DNA of 64,000 bases from Gammaproteobacteria bacterium (GCA_022823405.1 JAJDXD010000096.1:1-64000), one strand, 5' to 3'. Shown: positions 8,730-17,655, numbered from the stretch's first letter. The notes: generated by a model from the letters alone, not told the origin. Made by a program: numbers and translations.

Positions 8730-9167
8730 TTATAACAGCCCCAGGCTCAGTAATGCGTCCTCGCTCATTCGATCTTTTGTCCAGGGCGGGTCCCATACCA
8801 GTTCGACATGAACATCTTCGACACCATCGACACACTTGATAGCACACTCGACAGTGCCCGGAAACGTCTGTGCAACAGGACAACCGGGAGTCGTCAGAGT
8901 CATCTCAATATTGACTGACCGGTTGTCAGAAATGTTTATCGAATAAATCAGGCCAAGGTCATAAATATTGATTGGAATTTCCGGATCGTAGACATTGCGC
9001 AGTGCATCAACAATTTGCTGTTCCAATACCATGTCGGTAATGGATGTTTGCTGATCCAGTTCCGGTAGATTCTGAACCTCAGAATCAGAGTGATCTGACT
9101 TCAGGAAGTCGGCGAAAAAATCATCAGCGGTGACGTCTGATTCGCTAGGGGGTTTGTTGCCACTCAT
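8730..9167 (-). CDS. sufT: SUF-associated DUF59/MIP18 iron-sulfur assembly protein
   Basis: A 145-residue protein. The first 45 residues are acidic and probably flexible. A DUF59 domain follows, with NVYDPEIPINIYDLGLIY and the conserved cysteine in TTPGCPVAQ, ending VWDPPWTKDRMSEDA. SufT proteins help iron-sulfur clusters mature or reach target proteins. The start is the ATG at 9167 (MSGNKPPSE), with GGAG at a good distance; the open frame extends upstream into sufU but without support. The start is 7 bases past the sufU stop, within the suf operon. Confidence 0.92.
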   Translation of the reverse strand: MSGNKPPSESDVTADDFFADFLKSDHSDSEVQNLPELDQQTSITDMVLEQQIVDALRNVYDPEIPINIYDLGLIYSINISDNRSVNIEMTLTTPGCPVAQTFPGTVECAIKCVDGVEDVHVELVWDPPWTKDRMSEDALLSLGLL

Positions 9168-9174
9168 TGTCTCA

Positions 9175-9627
9175 TTACTCCGTTGTGACTTGTTCTTCAC
9201 TGCGGTTAATCGCTGCAATCGCAGTATGCCAGGGGAGTGTGGCACACTTGACTCGAGTTGGAAATTCCCGTACTCCGCTCAGCACTTCAAGTTTGCCAAT
9301 GTCGGCAGATCGAAACTCGTCCAGCCCCGTCACTCTCGCCCGAAAGTCTTCAAACAAACTCTCAGCCTCTGATTTTGTGAGACCCTTTAGCATTTCGGTC
9401 ATGATGGACGCTGACGCGATTGAGATTGCACAGCCTTGTCCAACAAATTTCACATCCTGTATCACATCATTTCCATCGAGCCAGCATTGAAGTGTCAGTT
9501 CATCACCGCAGAGCGGATTGACGCCTTCTGCCGAACAGTTGGCTGACTCCAGCGCACCGAAGTTTCGCGGATTTCGGCTGTGGTCAATGATGACCTCTTG
9601 ATAGAGCGCCTTTAGATCGTCCATCAT
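9175..9627 (-). CDS. sufU: SufU-type iron-sulfur scaffold / sulfur-transfer protein
   Basis: A 150-residue U-type protein. The three conserved cysteines are NPLCGDE (Cys40), GQGCAIS (Cys66) and RVKCATLPW (Cys128), with Asp42 in the first motif. SufU accepts persulfide from the cysteine desulfurase SufS and passes it to SufBCD. It starts with ATGATGGAT; the first ATG overlaps the sufS stop (TAATG), so the two are translationally coupled. Possession of SufU rather than SufE as the desulfurase partner is typical of Gram-positives but also occurs in several proteobacterial lineages. Confidence 0.94.
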   Translation of the reverse strand: MMDDLKALYQEVIIDHSRNPRNFGALESANCSAEGVNPLCGDELTLQCWLDGNDVIQDVKFVGQGCAISIASASIMTEMLKGLTKSEAESLFEDFRARVTGLDEFRSADIGKLEVLSGVREFPTRVKCATLPWHTAIAAINRSEEQVTTE

Positions 9628-10892
9628 TAGCCAAAGAGCTCCCTTGCGAAGTTGATTGCCTCAAACATGCGGTCGATTTCGTCATGCGTGTTGTAGACCG
9701 CAAACGAAGCACGTGCAGTCGCAGCAACATTAAAGTGTTTCATGACCGGCATGGCACAGTGGTGACCGACCCTGATCGCCACACCTTGTCGGTCGAGAAC
9801 GGTTCCCAGATCGTGGGCATGAACTTTGTCTAGAGTGAAGGCGAACACACCGGCCTTGTGTTTTGCGTTACCGTAAATTCTTATGTCTTCGTACCGCTCT
9901 GCACACTCGTGCACGTAGTCAAGTAGTTCTTTTTCATGTGTAGCAATTTCGTCAATACCAATATCCCACATGAACTGACAAGCGGCACCGAATCCAACCG
10001 CGTCTGCGATGTTTGGTGTACCCGCTTCAAAACGGTGAGGGATATCTGCATAAGTCGAGCCTTCGAACGATACGCGTCGAATCATTTCACCGCCACCTTG
10101 GTATGGCGGCATTGCCTCAAGAAGTTCCCCTTTGCCATACAAAATGCCGATACCGGTTGGTGCGTACATTTTGTGTCCGGAAAGTGCGAGAAAATCACAG
10201 TCAAGATCAATAACATCAATGCTAATGTGAGGTGCAGCCTGAGCAGCGTCAACAACAACCACTGCACCGGCATCGTGCGCCATGCGCACCATTTCCTTGA
10301 TTGGGTTAACCGTACCTAAAGAGTTCGCCACGTAGGTAATGGCCACGATCTGAGTTTTGTCGTTCAGCAGATTTAGGTAGTCTTCCTGAATGATTTCGCC
10401 GTTGTCATTCATCGGAATCATGCGAACGATACTGCCAGTACGTTCTGCAATGAGTTGCCAGGGTACGATATTGGAATGATGTTCCATCTCACTGACCAGA
10501 ATTTCATCGCCTGGCTGCAGCTTCCAGCGGCCATAGGATTCGGCAACCAGATTCAGACCCTCAGTCGTCCCTCGAACAAAAATGATTTCTTCCGTACGAT
10601 TCGCATTGACAAATTTACAGGCGGTTTTACGAGCTGACTCGTAGGCTTCAGTCGCACGATCACTTAGTTCATGCACGCCGCGATGAACGTTGGCGTGCTG
10701 TGTAGCATAGTATCGTTCCAAAGTTTCAGTAACAGCAATCGGTTTTTGGGAGCTTGCTCCATTATCCAGGTAGGCTAGTGTGTTGCCGTGCACAATCTCC
10801 CCCAGAATGGGAAATTGAGCGCGAATTTCTTGAATATCCAGCAAGTTTCCGGACTGGATCTCTGTTGGAGTCTTGAGTGCAGCTTCACTCAT
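9627..10892 (-). CDS. sufS: Cysteine desulfurase SufS
   Basis: A 421-residue PLP enzyme that removes sulfur from cysteine as an enzyme-bound persulfide for cluster assembly. The PLP lysine lies in ALSGHKMYAPTGIG (Lys241) and the catalytic cysteine in RVGHHCAMPVM (Cys379), the short-loop arrangement of group II (SufS) desulfurases. Other motifs are YLDNGASSQKP near the N-terminus and RGTTEGLNLVA. The ATG overlaps the sufD stop by four bases (ATGA) and the stop overlaps the sufU start, so it is tightly packed in the operon. Confidence 0.96.
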   Translation of the reverse strand: MSEAALKTPTEIQSGNLLDIQEIRAQFPILGEIVHGNTLAYLDNGASSQKPIAVTETLERYYATQHANVHRGVHELSDRATEAYESARKTACKFVNANRTEEIIFVRGTTEGLNLVAESYGRWKLQPGDEILVSEMEHHSNIVPWQLIAERTGSIVRMIPMNDNGEIIQEDYLNLLNDKTQIVAITYVANSLGTVNPIKEMVRMAHDAGAVVVVDAAQAAPHISIDVIDLDCDFLALSGHKMYAPTGIGILYGKGELLEAMPPYQGGGEMIRRVSFEGSTYADIPHRFEAGTPNIADAVGFGAACQFMWDIGIDEIATHEKELLDYVHECAERYEDIRIYGNAKHKAGVFAFTLDKVHAHDLGTVLDRQGVAIRVGHHCAMPVMKHFNVAATARASFAVYNTHDEIDRMFEAINFARELFG

Positions 10893-12232
10893 GCCGCCTC
10901 CTTAAGATTGTGGTCGCCGACAAGTTTGTCTCGTACGAGTTCGAGAAGGAATTCCCGAACGGGTGCCAGCTCAATTTGATCCAGAATTTCCGCAGCGAAT
11001 GCTTCTGTAAGAATCGTTCGAGCTTCCGCTTCGCTCAGACCGCGGCTTCGAAGGTAAAAAATCGCATCGGCTTCCAGGTAGCCGACTGTCGCACCGTGAG
11101 AGCACTTGACATCATCTGCATATATTTCGAGCTGCGGCTTGGTATCCGCTTCTGCGTCAGTTGACAGCAGCAAATTTCGATTTTGCTGATGAGCGTCTGT
11201 ATGCTGTGCATCCGGATCAACCCGGATTCTGCCGTGAAACACAGCCCGAGAGCGATCATTCAGAATACCTTTGTAAAATTCATCGCTGCTGGCATCCGGT
11301 GAAGCATGCACGACAGTGGTGTAGTTATCAATGTGCTGTTTGCCGCGGCCAATATAGAGTCCTTTCATTTCGCAGTGCGCGTCGGCTCCTTCCAGGCTTT
11401 GCCTGACTTCGTGACGGTCAAGCAGCGAACCTAGCGATATGGAGAAAATCCGGTAACAGCTGTCAGAGTTTTGTCTGGCGTTGGCATAGCCGATGTGCAT
11501 TGAGGCATCACTTTCATCTTGAATTCGGTAATGGCTAAGTTCAGCGGACTCAGCAAGATCAATACGAATTGAGACGTTCGTCATGTGTCGGGTATCAGCC
11601 ATTGAGACGTAGCGTTCGATCAGGTTTAGTTTGGCGCCTTTTTCCAGTGTGATGCAGTGATTGATATTGGCGAGACGCGAATTGGCATCATTCTGAGTAA
11701 TATGCAAAATTTCGAGAGGCTTATCGAGCTCCAGTCCGGCTTCCAATCGCAGTACCACACCATCTGCCGCAAAAGCAGAGTTCAACGCTTCGAATCCGTG
11801 CCCGGCACGGGCCGTTCGATCTTCAAGAATCTGAATTGTCTCTGAATCAGCGCTCCCTTCAAGCACATTTTTAAGGCGGTTAAACACTAAGCCTTCTGGC
11901 AACTCATCGAGGGTGCTATGCGCCTCGCTAACCCAGCCATCCAGAACAACGATGCGATATCGGTTCAATGATGGAATTTCCAATGCTGCAAAATCCAGCT
12001 TCGTCAGTGCAGCATTGGATTCAGCAGTAGGTCTGAATGCAACTTTGTCAAACGCGCGAATGTTGGTATAGCGCCAAGCCTCGTCGGTTATTTTCGGCAA
12101 ACCGATTTCAGTCAGTCGGGCAATAGCGCGTTGACGCATAGCGGCAACAGTCGCGTCCTGGGCTCCTGGCAAACCACCCGAAAGTTCCTCATGAAGTCCG
12201 ATCAGGTGACCGGTGAGTGGGCTTTGTCTCAT
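10889..12232 (-). CDS. sufD: SufD, iron-sulfur scaffold complex subunit
   Basis: A 447-residue protein that with SufB and SufC forms the SufBC2D scaffold. The start used is ATG 12232 (MRQSPLTGHL), which overlaps the sufC stop as ATGA; an upstream reading would run into sufC. The family C-terminal region is visible: KCSHGATVGYLEADAIFYLRSRG, followed by EAFAAEILDQIELAPVRE. The N-terminal part carries the KITDEAWRYTNIR motif common in SufD. Neither SufB-like active cysteine chemistry nor membrane segments are expected. Confidence 0.95.
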   Translation of the reverse strand: MRQSPLTGHLIGLHEELSGGLPGAQDATVAAMRQRAIARLTEIGLPKITDEAWRYTNIRAFDKVAFRPTAESNAALTKLDFAALEIPSLNRYRIVVLDGWVSEAHSTLDELPEGLVFNRLKNVLEGSADSETIQILEDRTARAGHGFEALNSAFAADGVVLRLEAGLELDKPLEILHITQNDANSRLANINHCITLEKGAKLNLIERYVSMADTRHMTNVSIRIDLAESAELSHYRIQDESDASMHIGYANARQNSDSCYRIFSISLGSLLDRHEVRQSLEGADAHCEMKGLYIGRGKQHIDNYTTVVHASPDASSDEFYKGILNDRSRAVFHGRIRVDPDAQHTDAHQQNRNLLLSTDAEADTKPQLEIYADDVKCSHGATVGYLEADAIFYLRSRGLSEAEARTILTEAFAAEILDQIELAPVREFLLELVRDKLVGDHNLKEAA

Positions 12233-12996
12233 GCAACGGCCTCGGTCGGATTGTTGATCCTCTCGGTCACCCACGTGTAGCCATACTTTTCTAGATCATG
12301 TGCAGTGTTCTTGTCGCCGGAGTGCACAATCTTCCCGTTCAGCATGACATGGACGCGGTCGGGGACTATGTATTCTAGAATTCTGGGGAAGTGAGTAACG
12401 ATGATGATTGCGCGGCCGTCATCAGCCAGAGAGTTGACGCCGCGAGATACAACTTTAAGCGCATCAATATCGAGTCCTGAATCTGTTTCGTCGAGCAGCG
12501 CGAGCTGCGGTTCAAGCATCAGCATCTGAAGAATTTCGTTTCGCTTTTTCTCACCGCCAGAAAATCCGTCATTTACCGACCGGTATAGAAATGACTCGTT
12601 GATTTCGAGAAGCTTCATCTTTGCTCGAATCAGTTTCAGAAAATCAATTGCATCCACTTCTGCTTCGCCGCGGTGTTTGCGCATTGCGTTGACTGCCGCC
12701 TTGATGAGATATATGTTGTTCACACCAGGAATTTCAGTCGGATGCTGAAAGGCGAGAAAGATACCCTCCCGAGCACGTTCTTCAGGATCGAGTTCCAGCA
12801 GATCGTAGCCCTGATACTCAACGGTACCGGAAATGTCTTCCTCCATCTTGCCGGTGATCACATTGGCCAAGGTGCTTTTACCGGATCCGTTGGGTCCCAT
12901 AATGGCATGAATCTCGCCGGCATTGACGGATAGATCAATACCATTCAGAATTTTCTTGTCTCCGATTTCAACTTTCAGGTTTCGAATTGACAGCAT
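12229..12996 (-). CDS. sufC: SufC, ABC-type ATPase of the SUF complex
   Basis: A 255-residue ATPase. Walker A is GPNGSGKST, the signature is FSGGEKKRNE and Walker B is LALLDETDSGLD, the last with the SufC-typical DETDSGLD. ATP binding drives the conformational change of SufBD that allows cluster building. ATG 12996 is used because an AGAGG ribosome site lies about 10 bases before it; the TTG at 13005 would be almost on top of that site. It lies 54 bases after sufB and overlaps sufD. Confidence 0.96.
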   Translation of the reverse strand: MLSIRNLKVEIGDKKILNGIDLSVNAGEIHAIMGPNGSGKSTLANVITGKMEEDISGTVEYQGYDLLELDPEERAREGIFLAFQHPTEIPGVNNIYLIKAAVNAMRKHRGEAEVDAIDFLKLIRAKMKLLEINESFLYRSVNDGFSGGEKKRNEILQMLMLEPQLALLDETDSGLDIDALKVVSRGVNSLADDGRAIIIVTHFPRILEYIVPDRVHVMLNGKIVHSGDKNTAHDLEKYGYTWVTERINNPTEAVA

Positions 12997-13050
12997 TCTT
13001 GTCAAGCCTCTTTTATGGTGGTTGTGTTTTTGAGAAATGCAGGCGGCTGG

Positions 13051-14502
13051 TTAGCCAACTGCGCCTTCCAAACTGATGCCCAGCAGTTTCTGTGCTTCGA
13101 CTGCGAACTCCATCGGTAATTCCTTGAAGACTTCCTTGCAAAAGCCATTTACGATCATGGACACCGAGTCTTCTTCTGAAAGCCCGCGCTGCTTGCAATA
13201 AAACAGTTGGTCTTCACTGATTCGCGAAGTTGTTGCTTCATGTTCGACTTTGGCGCTTGGATTCTTGACTTCAATATATGGAAACGTGTGTGCCCCACAT
13301 TTGTCTCCCATCAACAGTGAGTCGCACTGCGAATAATTGCGGGCATTAGCTGCACCTTTCAAGATACGCACGAGCCCGCGGTACGAGTTTTGGCCTTTGC
13401 CGGCCGAGACTCCCTTGGAGATAATTGTGCTTGATGTGTCTTTCCCGATATGGACCATCTTGGTACCAGTATCGGCCTGCTGGTAATTATTGGTGAGTGC
13501 CACTGAATAGAATTCACCGATTGAACGGTCACCCTCAAGCATCACACTCGGGTATTTCCATGTAATTGCCGAGCCTGTTTCAACTTGGGTCCAGGAAATT
13601 TTTGCATTATCACCACGACAGGCACCGCGTTTGGTGACAAAGTTGTAGATACCACCGCGTCCTTCTTCGTCACCTGGGTACCAGTTCTGCACTGTCGAAT
13701 ACTTGATTTCTGCATCTTTCATGGCGACCAGTTCAACAACTGCTGCATGCAGTTGATTTTCGTCGCGCATCGGTGCGGTGCAACCTTCGAGGTAACTGAC
13801 ATAACTGCCTTCCTCGGCGACGATCAGTGTTCTTTCAAACTGACCGGTGTTCATTGCATTGATTCGAAAGTAGGTCGAAAGTTCCATTGGGCAGCGCACG
13901 CCTTTCGGAATATAGACAAATGATCCGTCGCTAAAGACCGCCGAATTTAATGCCGCAAAAAAATTGTCTCCCGACGGTACGACTGAACCCAGATATTTCT
14001 TGACAAGTTCCGGGTATTCCTGAACAGCTTCAGAGAATGAGCAGAAAATCACTCCTGCATCCGCTAGTGTTTTCTTGAAAGTGGTTGCTACTGAAACACT
14101 GTCGAACACAGCATCAACTGCAACACCTGCCAGCATTTTTTGTTCCGATAGCGGAATTCCGAGCTTTTCGTAGGTCTCAAGCAGTTTCGGGTCCACCTCA
14201 TCCAGGCTTTTCGGACGGTCGGCATCGGACTTGGGAGCAGAATAATAACTGATCGACTGATAGTCGATCGGGGTGTAATTCACGTGCGCCCAGACGGGTT
14301 CCTGCATTTTTTTCCAGCGGGCAAACGCCTTCAGCCGCCAGTCCGTCATGAACCGGGGTTCATTTTTCTTTTTTGATAGTGCGATGACAACGTCTTCATC
14401 CAGGCCGGGCGGAAAGGTATCAGATTCAATATCTGTTGTAAATCCTTCCTTGTACTCACGGCCGACAAATTCACTAATGTCCTGAGCGGTAGAGGTGTTC
14501 AC
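13051..14502 (-). CDS. sufB: SufB, iron-sulfur scaffold complex subunit
   Basis: A 483-residue protein, the usual SufB length. Motifs include [54 protein letters not shown], and the C-terminal [22 protein letters not shown] segment, which carries the cysteine associated with cluster assembly. It is the first structural gene of the operon, 33 bases after iscR, and the cytoplasmic SufBC2D complex forms on it. No oddities were seen. Confidence 0.97.
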   Translation of the reverse strand: MNTSTAQDISEFVGREYKEGFTTDIESDTFPPGLDEDVVIALSKKKNEPRFMTDWRLKAFARWKKMQEPVWAHVNYTPIDYQSISYYSAPKSDADRPKSLDEVDPKLLETYEKLGIPLSEQKMLAGVAVDAVFDSVSVATTFKKTLADAGVIFCSFSEAVQEYPELVKKYLGSVVPSGDNFFAALNSAVFSDGSFVYIPKGVRCPMELSTYFRINAMNTGQFERTLIVAEEGSYVSYLEGCTAPMRDENQLHAAVVELVAMKDAEIKYSTVQNWYPGDEEGRGGIYNFVTKRGACRGDNAKISWTQVETGSAITWKYPSVMLEGDRSIGEFYSVALTNNYQQADTGTKMVHIGKDTSSTIISKGVSAGKGQNSYRGLVRILKGAANARNYSQCDSLLMGDKCGAHTFPYIEVKNPSAKVEHEATTSRISEDQLFYCKQRGLSEEDSVSMIVNGFCKEVFKELPMEFAVEAQKLLGISLEGAVG

Positions 14503-14535
14503 AGTGTAGTCCTTGTGAAAAAGTTAATAAATGAA

Positions 14536-15015
14536 TTAGGTAAATGACACGTGTTGTGTCTGTTGTGTTTCCGTGCAGCGCATTGATTGACGTGCGGCAA
14601 CTTTTCGCACCCTTTCGGACTGTACGATGTCTCCCAGTTTAAGTTGATCCAGAAAAGATGAAATCTGGTTGCTGAGATCGGTCCACAGTCCGTGGGTGAG
14701 ACACACTTCCCCATCTTGGCAGTCTTTCTTGCCATGGCAACGGGTGATGTCAATCGGTTCGTCAACTGCATCAATGATCTCGAAAATCGAAATGGTTTCG
14801 GCAGATCGTGAGAGACGGTATCCGCCATTTGGCCCGCGGATCCCATTGACTAACCCACCAGCTTTAAGCTTGGAGAATATCTGCTCAAGATATGCAACGG
14901 AAATTTCCTGGTGATTTGCAATCGACTTGAGCGAGACATACTCATGTTCCGACTGGTGCAGCGCCAGATCCATCATCGCGGTCACGGCATAACGGCCTTT
15001 CGTTGTCAATTTCAT
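14536..15015 (-). CDS. iscR: IscR, Rrf2-family [2Fe-2S] regulator
   Basis: A 159-residue regulator. The N-terminal winged helix (MKLTTKGRYAVTAMMDLALH) is followed by the cluster-binding segment with Cys93, Cys99, Cys105 and His108 (CHGKKDCQDGEVCLTH). These match positions 92, 98, 104 and 107 of E. coli IscR, so it should carry a [2Fe-2S] cluster and sense cluster supply. It leads the suf operon here, the arrangement used when SUF is the main assembly system. A probable IscR type 1 site lies 24 bases before its start, implying autoregulation. Confidence 0.95.
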   Translation of the reverse strand: MKLTTKGRYAVTAMMDLALHQSEHEYVSLKSIANHQEISVAYLEQIFSKLKAGGLVNGIRGPNGGYRLSRSAETISIFEIIDAVDEPIDITRCHGKKDCQDGEVCLTHGLWTDLSNQISSFLDQLKLGDIVQSERVRKVAARQSMRCTETQQTQHVSFT

Positions 15016-15038
15016 CGCTGGTCATTCAAAATGATGTT

Positions 15039-15063
15039 ATTTCCGACTATTTTACTTGGTTAT
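15039..15063 (-). promoter_or_regulatory. Probable IscR type 1 operator before iscR
   Basis: Read on the minus strand, this 25-base segment begins ATAACCAAGT and ends AGTCGGAAAT. Against the published E. coli type 1 consensus (as I recall it) I count 20 of 25 matching positions by hand, including the AGTCGG half. It contains a TAAAAT that could be the -10 of the iscR promoter, so binding there would repress the whole suf operon when clusters are plentiful. Confidence 0.65.
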
Positions 15064-15180
15064 TATTCAAGTAAAAAAGATTTTTCGTGTTTACAGGTGA
15101 TCAAGCCACTTTGTAGCAACCACGCCATAAGAACTAATGAAGCAAAGTTGAATGTAAATTTGGGGACTTATAAACAAAGG

Positions 15181-15223
15181 TTGACAAAATAACAAATACT
15201 GCATAATATCAATATGTTATAAT
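15181..15223 (+). promoter_or_regulatory. Strong sigma-70-type promoter, possibly two overlapping
   Basis: TTGACA at 15181-15186 and TAATAT at 15204-15209 are separated by exactly 17 bases. A second, extended -10 (TGTTATAAT) follows at 15215-15223. Transcription would run right, towards the small gene at 15421. This is the best consensus promoter seen in the window. Confidence 0.65.
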
Positions 15224-15240
15224 TATCTTAATAAATTATC

Positions 15241-15393
15241 GGAACATCCGTATCGCCTCTATCCCAAGACATCCAACAAAGCCAAACAGCTGAATAACCG
15301 TCCGAGTAACCACTGGATGTTCCTTGATATTCCGACCGAAGAAATAACATTGCCCGATTGTAAAGATTCTTGTAGGTTCTGTTTGTACGGTCG
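15241..15393 (+). other. Possible structured leader RNA with two long-range helices
   Basis: GGAACATCC at 15241-15249 is perfectly complementary to GGATGTTCC at 15315-15323. CGACCG at 15333-15338 pairs with CGGTCG at 15388-15393. Both helices lie between the strong promoter at 15181 and the ribosome site at 15410. I recognise no known riboswitch or RNA family. It could be a regulatory leader of the small gene or a small RNA. Confidence 0.35.
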
Positions 15394-15420
15394 ATTCTTA
15401 CTGGCTGTTGGAGGGGATTG

Positions 15421-15588
15421 ATGACATTGCTGACAGAATCGATTCGAATTCTGAGCTCCTGCAACAATCGAAAATTTGTTGCAGAGCGACTTATGCTCAT
15501 GAGTTTACGACAGCGGCCTTCAGAACGCGATTTAGCGGAGTATCAGAAGACAACTCGTCATATCGGCAGGCAACCAAGTCTGGTCTGA
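15421..15588 (+). CDS. Small unknown protein, 55 residues
   Basis: I do not recognise this protein. It is supported by context: a GGAGGGG ribosome site at 15410-15416 lies just before ATG 15421, and a strong promoter lies 200 bases upstream. The product is basic and arginine-rich (RQRPSERDLAEYQKTTRHIG), with a weak resemblance to the short arginine-rich DUF1127 proteins in the segment RDLAEYQ...RHIG. The frame stays open and protein-like for 39 further codons after its TGA stop, so it may be the front of a longer, interrupted gene. Confidence 0.4.
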   Translation: MTLLTESIRILSSCNNRKFVAERLMLMSLRQRPSERDLAEYQKTTRHIGRQPSLV

Positions 15589-15708
15589 CAGACAAACGTG
15601 TATATTGCTACACAATATCCAGCTTTCCGCGAAGCTGCGGTAAGTCATCTTCTTAGGCAATATATCGTCTCGGAAGCCCTTGACGCACTTCCGATAGAAG
15701 TTGACTAG
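15586..15708 (+). other. In-frame continuation of the small gene past a TGA codon
   Basis: After the TGA at 15586-15588 the same frame continues for 39 codons to TAG at 15706-15708. It reads like protein (YPAFREAAVSHLLRQY, then SEALDALPIEVD). Either a longer gene has acquired a stop, or the TGA is read through. A weak 5-base stem (GTGTA 15598-15602, TACAC 15609-15613) follows the TGA. Nothing in the window shows selenocysteine machinery, so decay or an ordinary stop is more likely. Confidence 0.3.
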
Positions 15709-15789
15709 CGAACAAGTGGATCGAATATTCGAGTAATTTTGACTGCCAATCTATCACGTCAATTCTTTCTGTGCATGATCTCCCGCAAC

Positions 15790-16788
15790 CTAATTGACAA
15801 TTTTTCGCTTCAAAGGAAATAGTTCAATTTGAGTTTTGTCGTAGATGAGTCCCCACACCCCTTGTGGCATTTTCAACATGGTAAGAATCGCAATCAAACC
15901 CAGAATAATCAGATAGTAAGATCCAAAATCTGCGAGAAAACCGCGCAAAAGAAAAAATATTATTGTCCCAACCACAGCGCCTTCCAATCGTCCAAGGCCA
16001 CCAATCACAACGATGAAGATGATGTTCGCAGTCCACTCGTTAACGTCATAGGCAGAAGTTGGAGAAATTCTTAGTTTACCCAAAAACAAAATTGCGCCTA
16101 CAAGTCCGGCGACAGCGGAGGCTACCAGGAATACCTGTAATTTGTTTCGCATGACATTCACGCCGAGCCCTGAAGCTGCCACTTCATCGTCACGCATCGC
16201 TGTCAGAGCAAGTCCACGAGACGAACGTAGCCACAAGTAGGCGATCAACAGTGCGGCAATCACAATTGCTAAAGCAATCCACCAGAAAAGCGCAGCTCTT
16301 TCCGTCGAATTTCCAAAGGACTTAGCAACAGCTGTGGGAAAACTCATCCCCGAACCCGCACCCAGATAATCAGATTGTGCTGTCAACAAGAGAAAAATTT
16401 CTGCCATCACCCACGACCCAATCGCAAAGTAAGCACCATTTAGCCGAAACAGAATGAGACCGACCGGAATTGCCAAAAGCCCAGCGACCAAACCCGCCAG
16501 CAATATGGATGGAATCAGCGGGACACCCCATAGGCCTGCTAGAGTGAATACGGCATATCCGCCAACTCCGACAAACGCCTGTTGCCCAATTGACATCACA
16601 CCGGCATACCCCGCCAGCAAATTCCACATCACGGCCAAAGCAAGATAACCTGCCATTTCTGTGGCAAGTCGCATGGTGGACTTATCGCCCCAGAAGGGCA
16701 ATAGAACGAGAAAAACGAGCAGAACACCGAAGCCTATCAAGACTCCGGTATGGTATTTCTCATTCCGTTCAATTTTGTAATTTGGCAC
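15790..16788 (-). CDS. Branched-chain amino acid-type ABC transporter permease (LivM)
   Basis: A 332-residue inner-membrane permease with about ten hydrophobic segments. Family motifs include MSIGQQAFVGVGGYAVF and the cytoplasmic loop GLALTAMRDDEVAASGLGVN, the EAA-like contact with the ATPase. It is the last gene of a five-gene operon (binding protein, LivG, LivF, LivH, LivM). Liv-type systems carry branched-chain amino acids but also amides, urea and aromatic acids; the neighbouring catabolic genes suggest the last. The gap to LivH is 4 bases. Confidence 0.93.
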   Translation of the reverse strand: MPNYKIERNEKYHTGVLIGFGVLLVFLVLLPFWGDKSTMRLATEMAGYLALAVMWNLLAGYAGVMSIGQQAFVGVGGYAVFTLAGLWGVPLIPSILLAGLVAGLLAIPVGLILFRLNGAYFAIGSWVMAEIFLLLTAQSDYLGAGSGMSFPTAVAKSFGNSTERAALFWWIALAIVIAALLIAYLWLRSSRGLALTAMRDDEVAASGLGVNVMRNKLQVFLVASAVAGLVGAILFLGKLRISPTSAYDVNEWTANIIFIVVIGGLGRLEGAVVGTIIFFLLRGFLADFGSYYLIILGLIAILTMLKMPQGVWGLIYDKTQIELFPLKRKIVN

Positions 16789-16792
16789 GTTA

Positions 16793-17653
16793 TTACTGCC
16801 CTTTGAAAATACCCGCTGGGCGTAAAACCAAAATGATGATGAATGCGATATGTCCCGCTAGCATCTGCCATGCGGGATTTAGGTAACCGCCGAAAGCTTG
16901 AGCGACGCCTAGTGTCAGTCCACCTATCAGTGTTCCCCATATTGACCCTAACCCCCCAATCACTACAACTTCAAACGCGATCAATAGTCTCGAAGGTCCA
17001 GACAGCGGAGTGAAACTAGTCCATGCTGCGAACAATACAGCAGATATCCCACAAACAACCATCGCAATCGCCATTGCAACCGAAAAAGTGTGTCTTGTAT
17101 TTACCCCCATTACCTGAGCCACTTCCGGATCATCTGCCGTTGCCCTAAGTACCCGGCCGATGCGAGTCTTGTACGATATGAACTGCAGCCCCGCAATGAT
17201 TGCGATAGCGCATACAAAAACCAATATCGAATACCACCCAATCGAGATGTTACCGATTTGCATGCTGGCTATCTCAATGTTTCCGAAGTCGAGTTTGCGG
17301 TCATCAGCAGTGAAAATTTGCAGCAACCCATTTTGCAAAATTATTGCGATACCGAAGGTGACGAGCAGTGGAGGCAATACGTTCGTACCAACAGTCCTGT
17401 TTAAAATTGCTCGTTGAATGCTGTAACCAAGAAGAGCCATAAAAGGCAAGACAAAAACAACACTGAGTGCCGCGTGTATGCCGAGTATCGAAGTCGCAGT
17501 AAACGCGAGAAAAGATCCTGTAACAATCAAATCACCGTGGGCAAGATTGACTACGCGCATCACACCAAACACCAATGAGAGTCCCGCTGCGAACAGAGCA
17601 TAGAGACCACCGATAAGGATTCCCTGAATGATTGTGTTTACGAGTTCACTCAT
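16793..17653 (-). CDS. Branched-chain amino acid-type ABC transporter permease (LivH)
   Basis: A 286-residue permease with about eight membrane segments. Motifs include LYALFAAGLSLVFGVMRVVNLAHGD at the N-terminus (typical of LivH) and the coupling loop GRVLRATADDPEVAQVMGVN. It pairs with LivM to form the channel of the Liv-type importer. It starts 2 bases after the LivF stop. Confidence 0.93.
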   Translation of the reverse strand: MSELVNTIIQGILIGGLYALFAAGLSLVFGVMRVVNLAHGDLIVTGSFLAFTATSILGIHAALSVVFVLPFMALLGYSIQRAILNRTVGTNVLPPLLVTFGIAIILQNGLLQIFTADDRKLDFGNIEIASMQIGNISIGWYSILVFVCAIAIIAGLQFISYKTRIGRVLRATADDPEVAQVMGVNTRHTFSVAMAIAMVVCGISAVLFAAWTSFTPLSGPSRLLIAFEVVVIGGLGSIWGTLIGGLTLGVAQAFGGYLNPAWQMLAGHIAFIIILVLRPAGIFKGQ

Positions 17654-17655
17654 GG

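Noticed and set aside
8706-9245. Longer sufT and alternative minus-strand frames around 8650-8883
   Set aside because: The longer sufT start lies inside sufU; the frames around 8650-8883 are shadows of sufT.
15228-15500. Minus-strand open frame in the iscR-livM gap
   Set aside because: It lies opposite the promoter, leader and small gene, with no ribosome site and no protein-like character.
15586-15613. SECIS-like element after the in-frame TGA
   Set aside because: The stem is only five bases and no selenocysteine genes are in the window; kept only as an oddity, not called as a selenoprotein.
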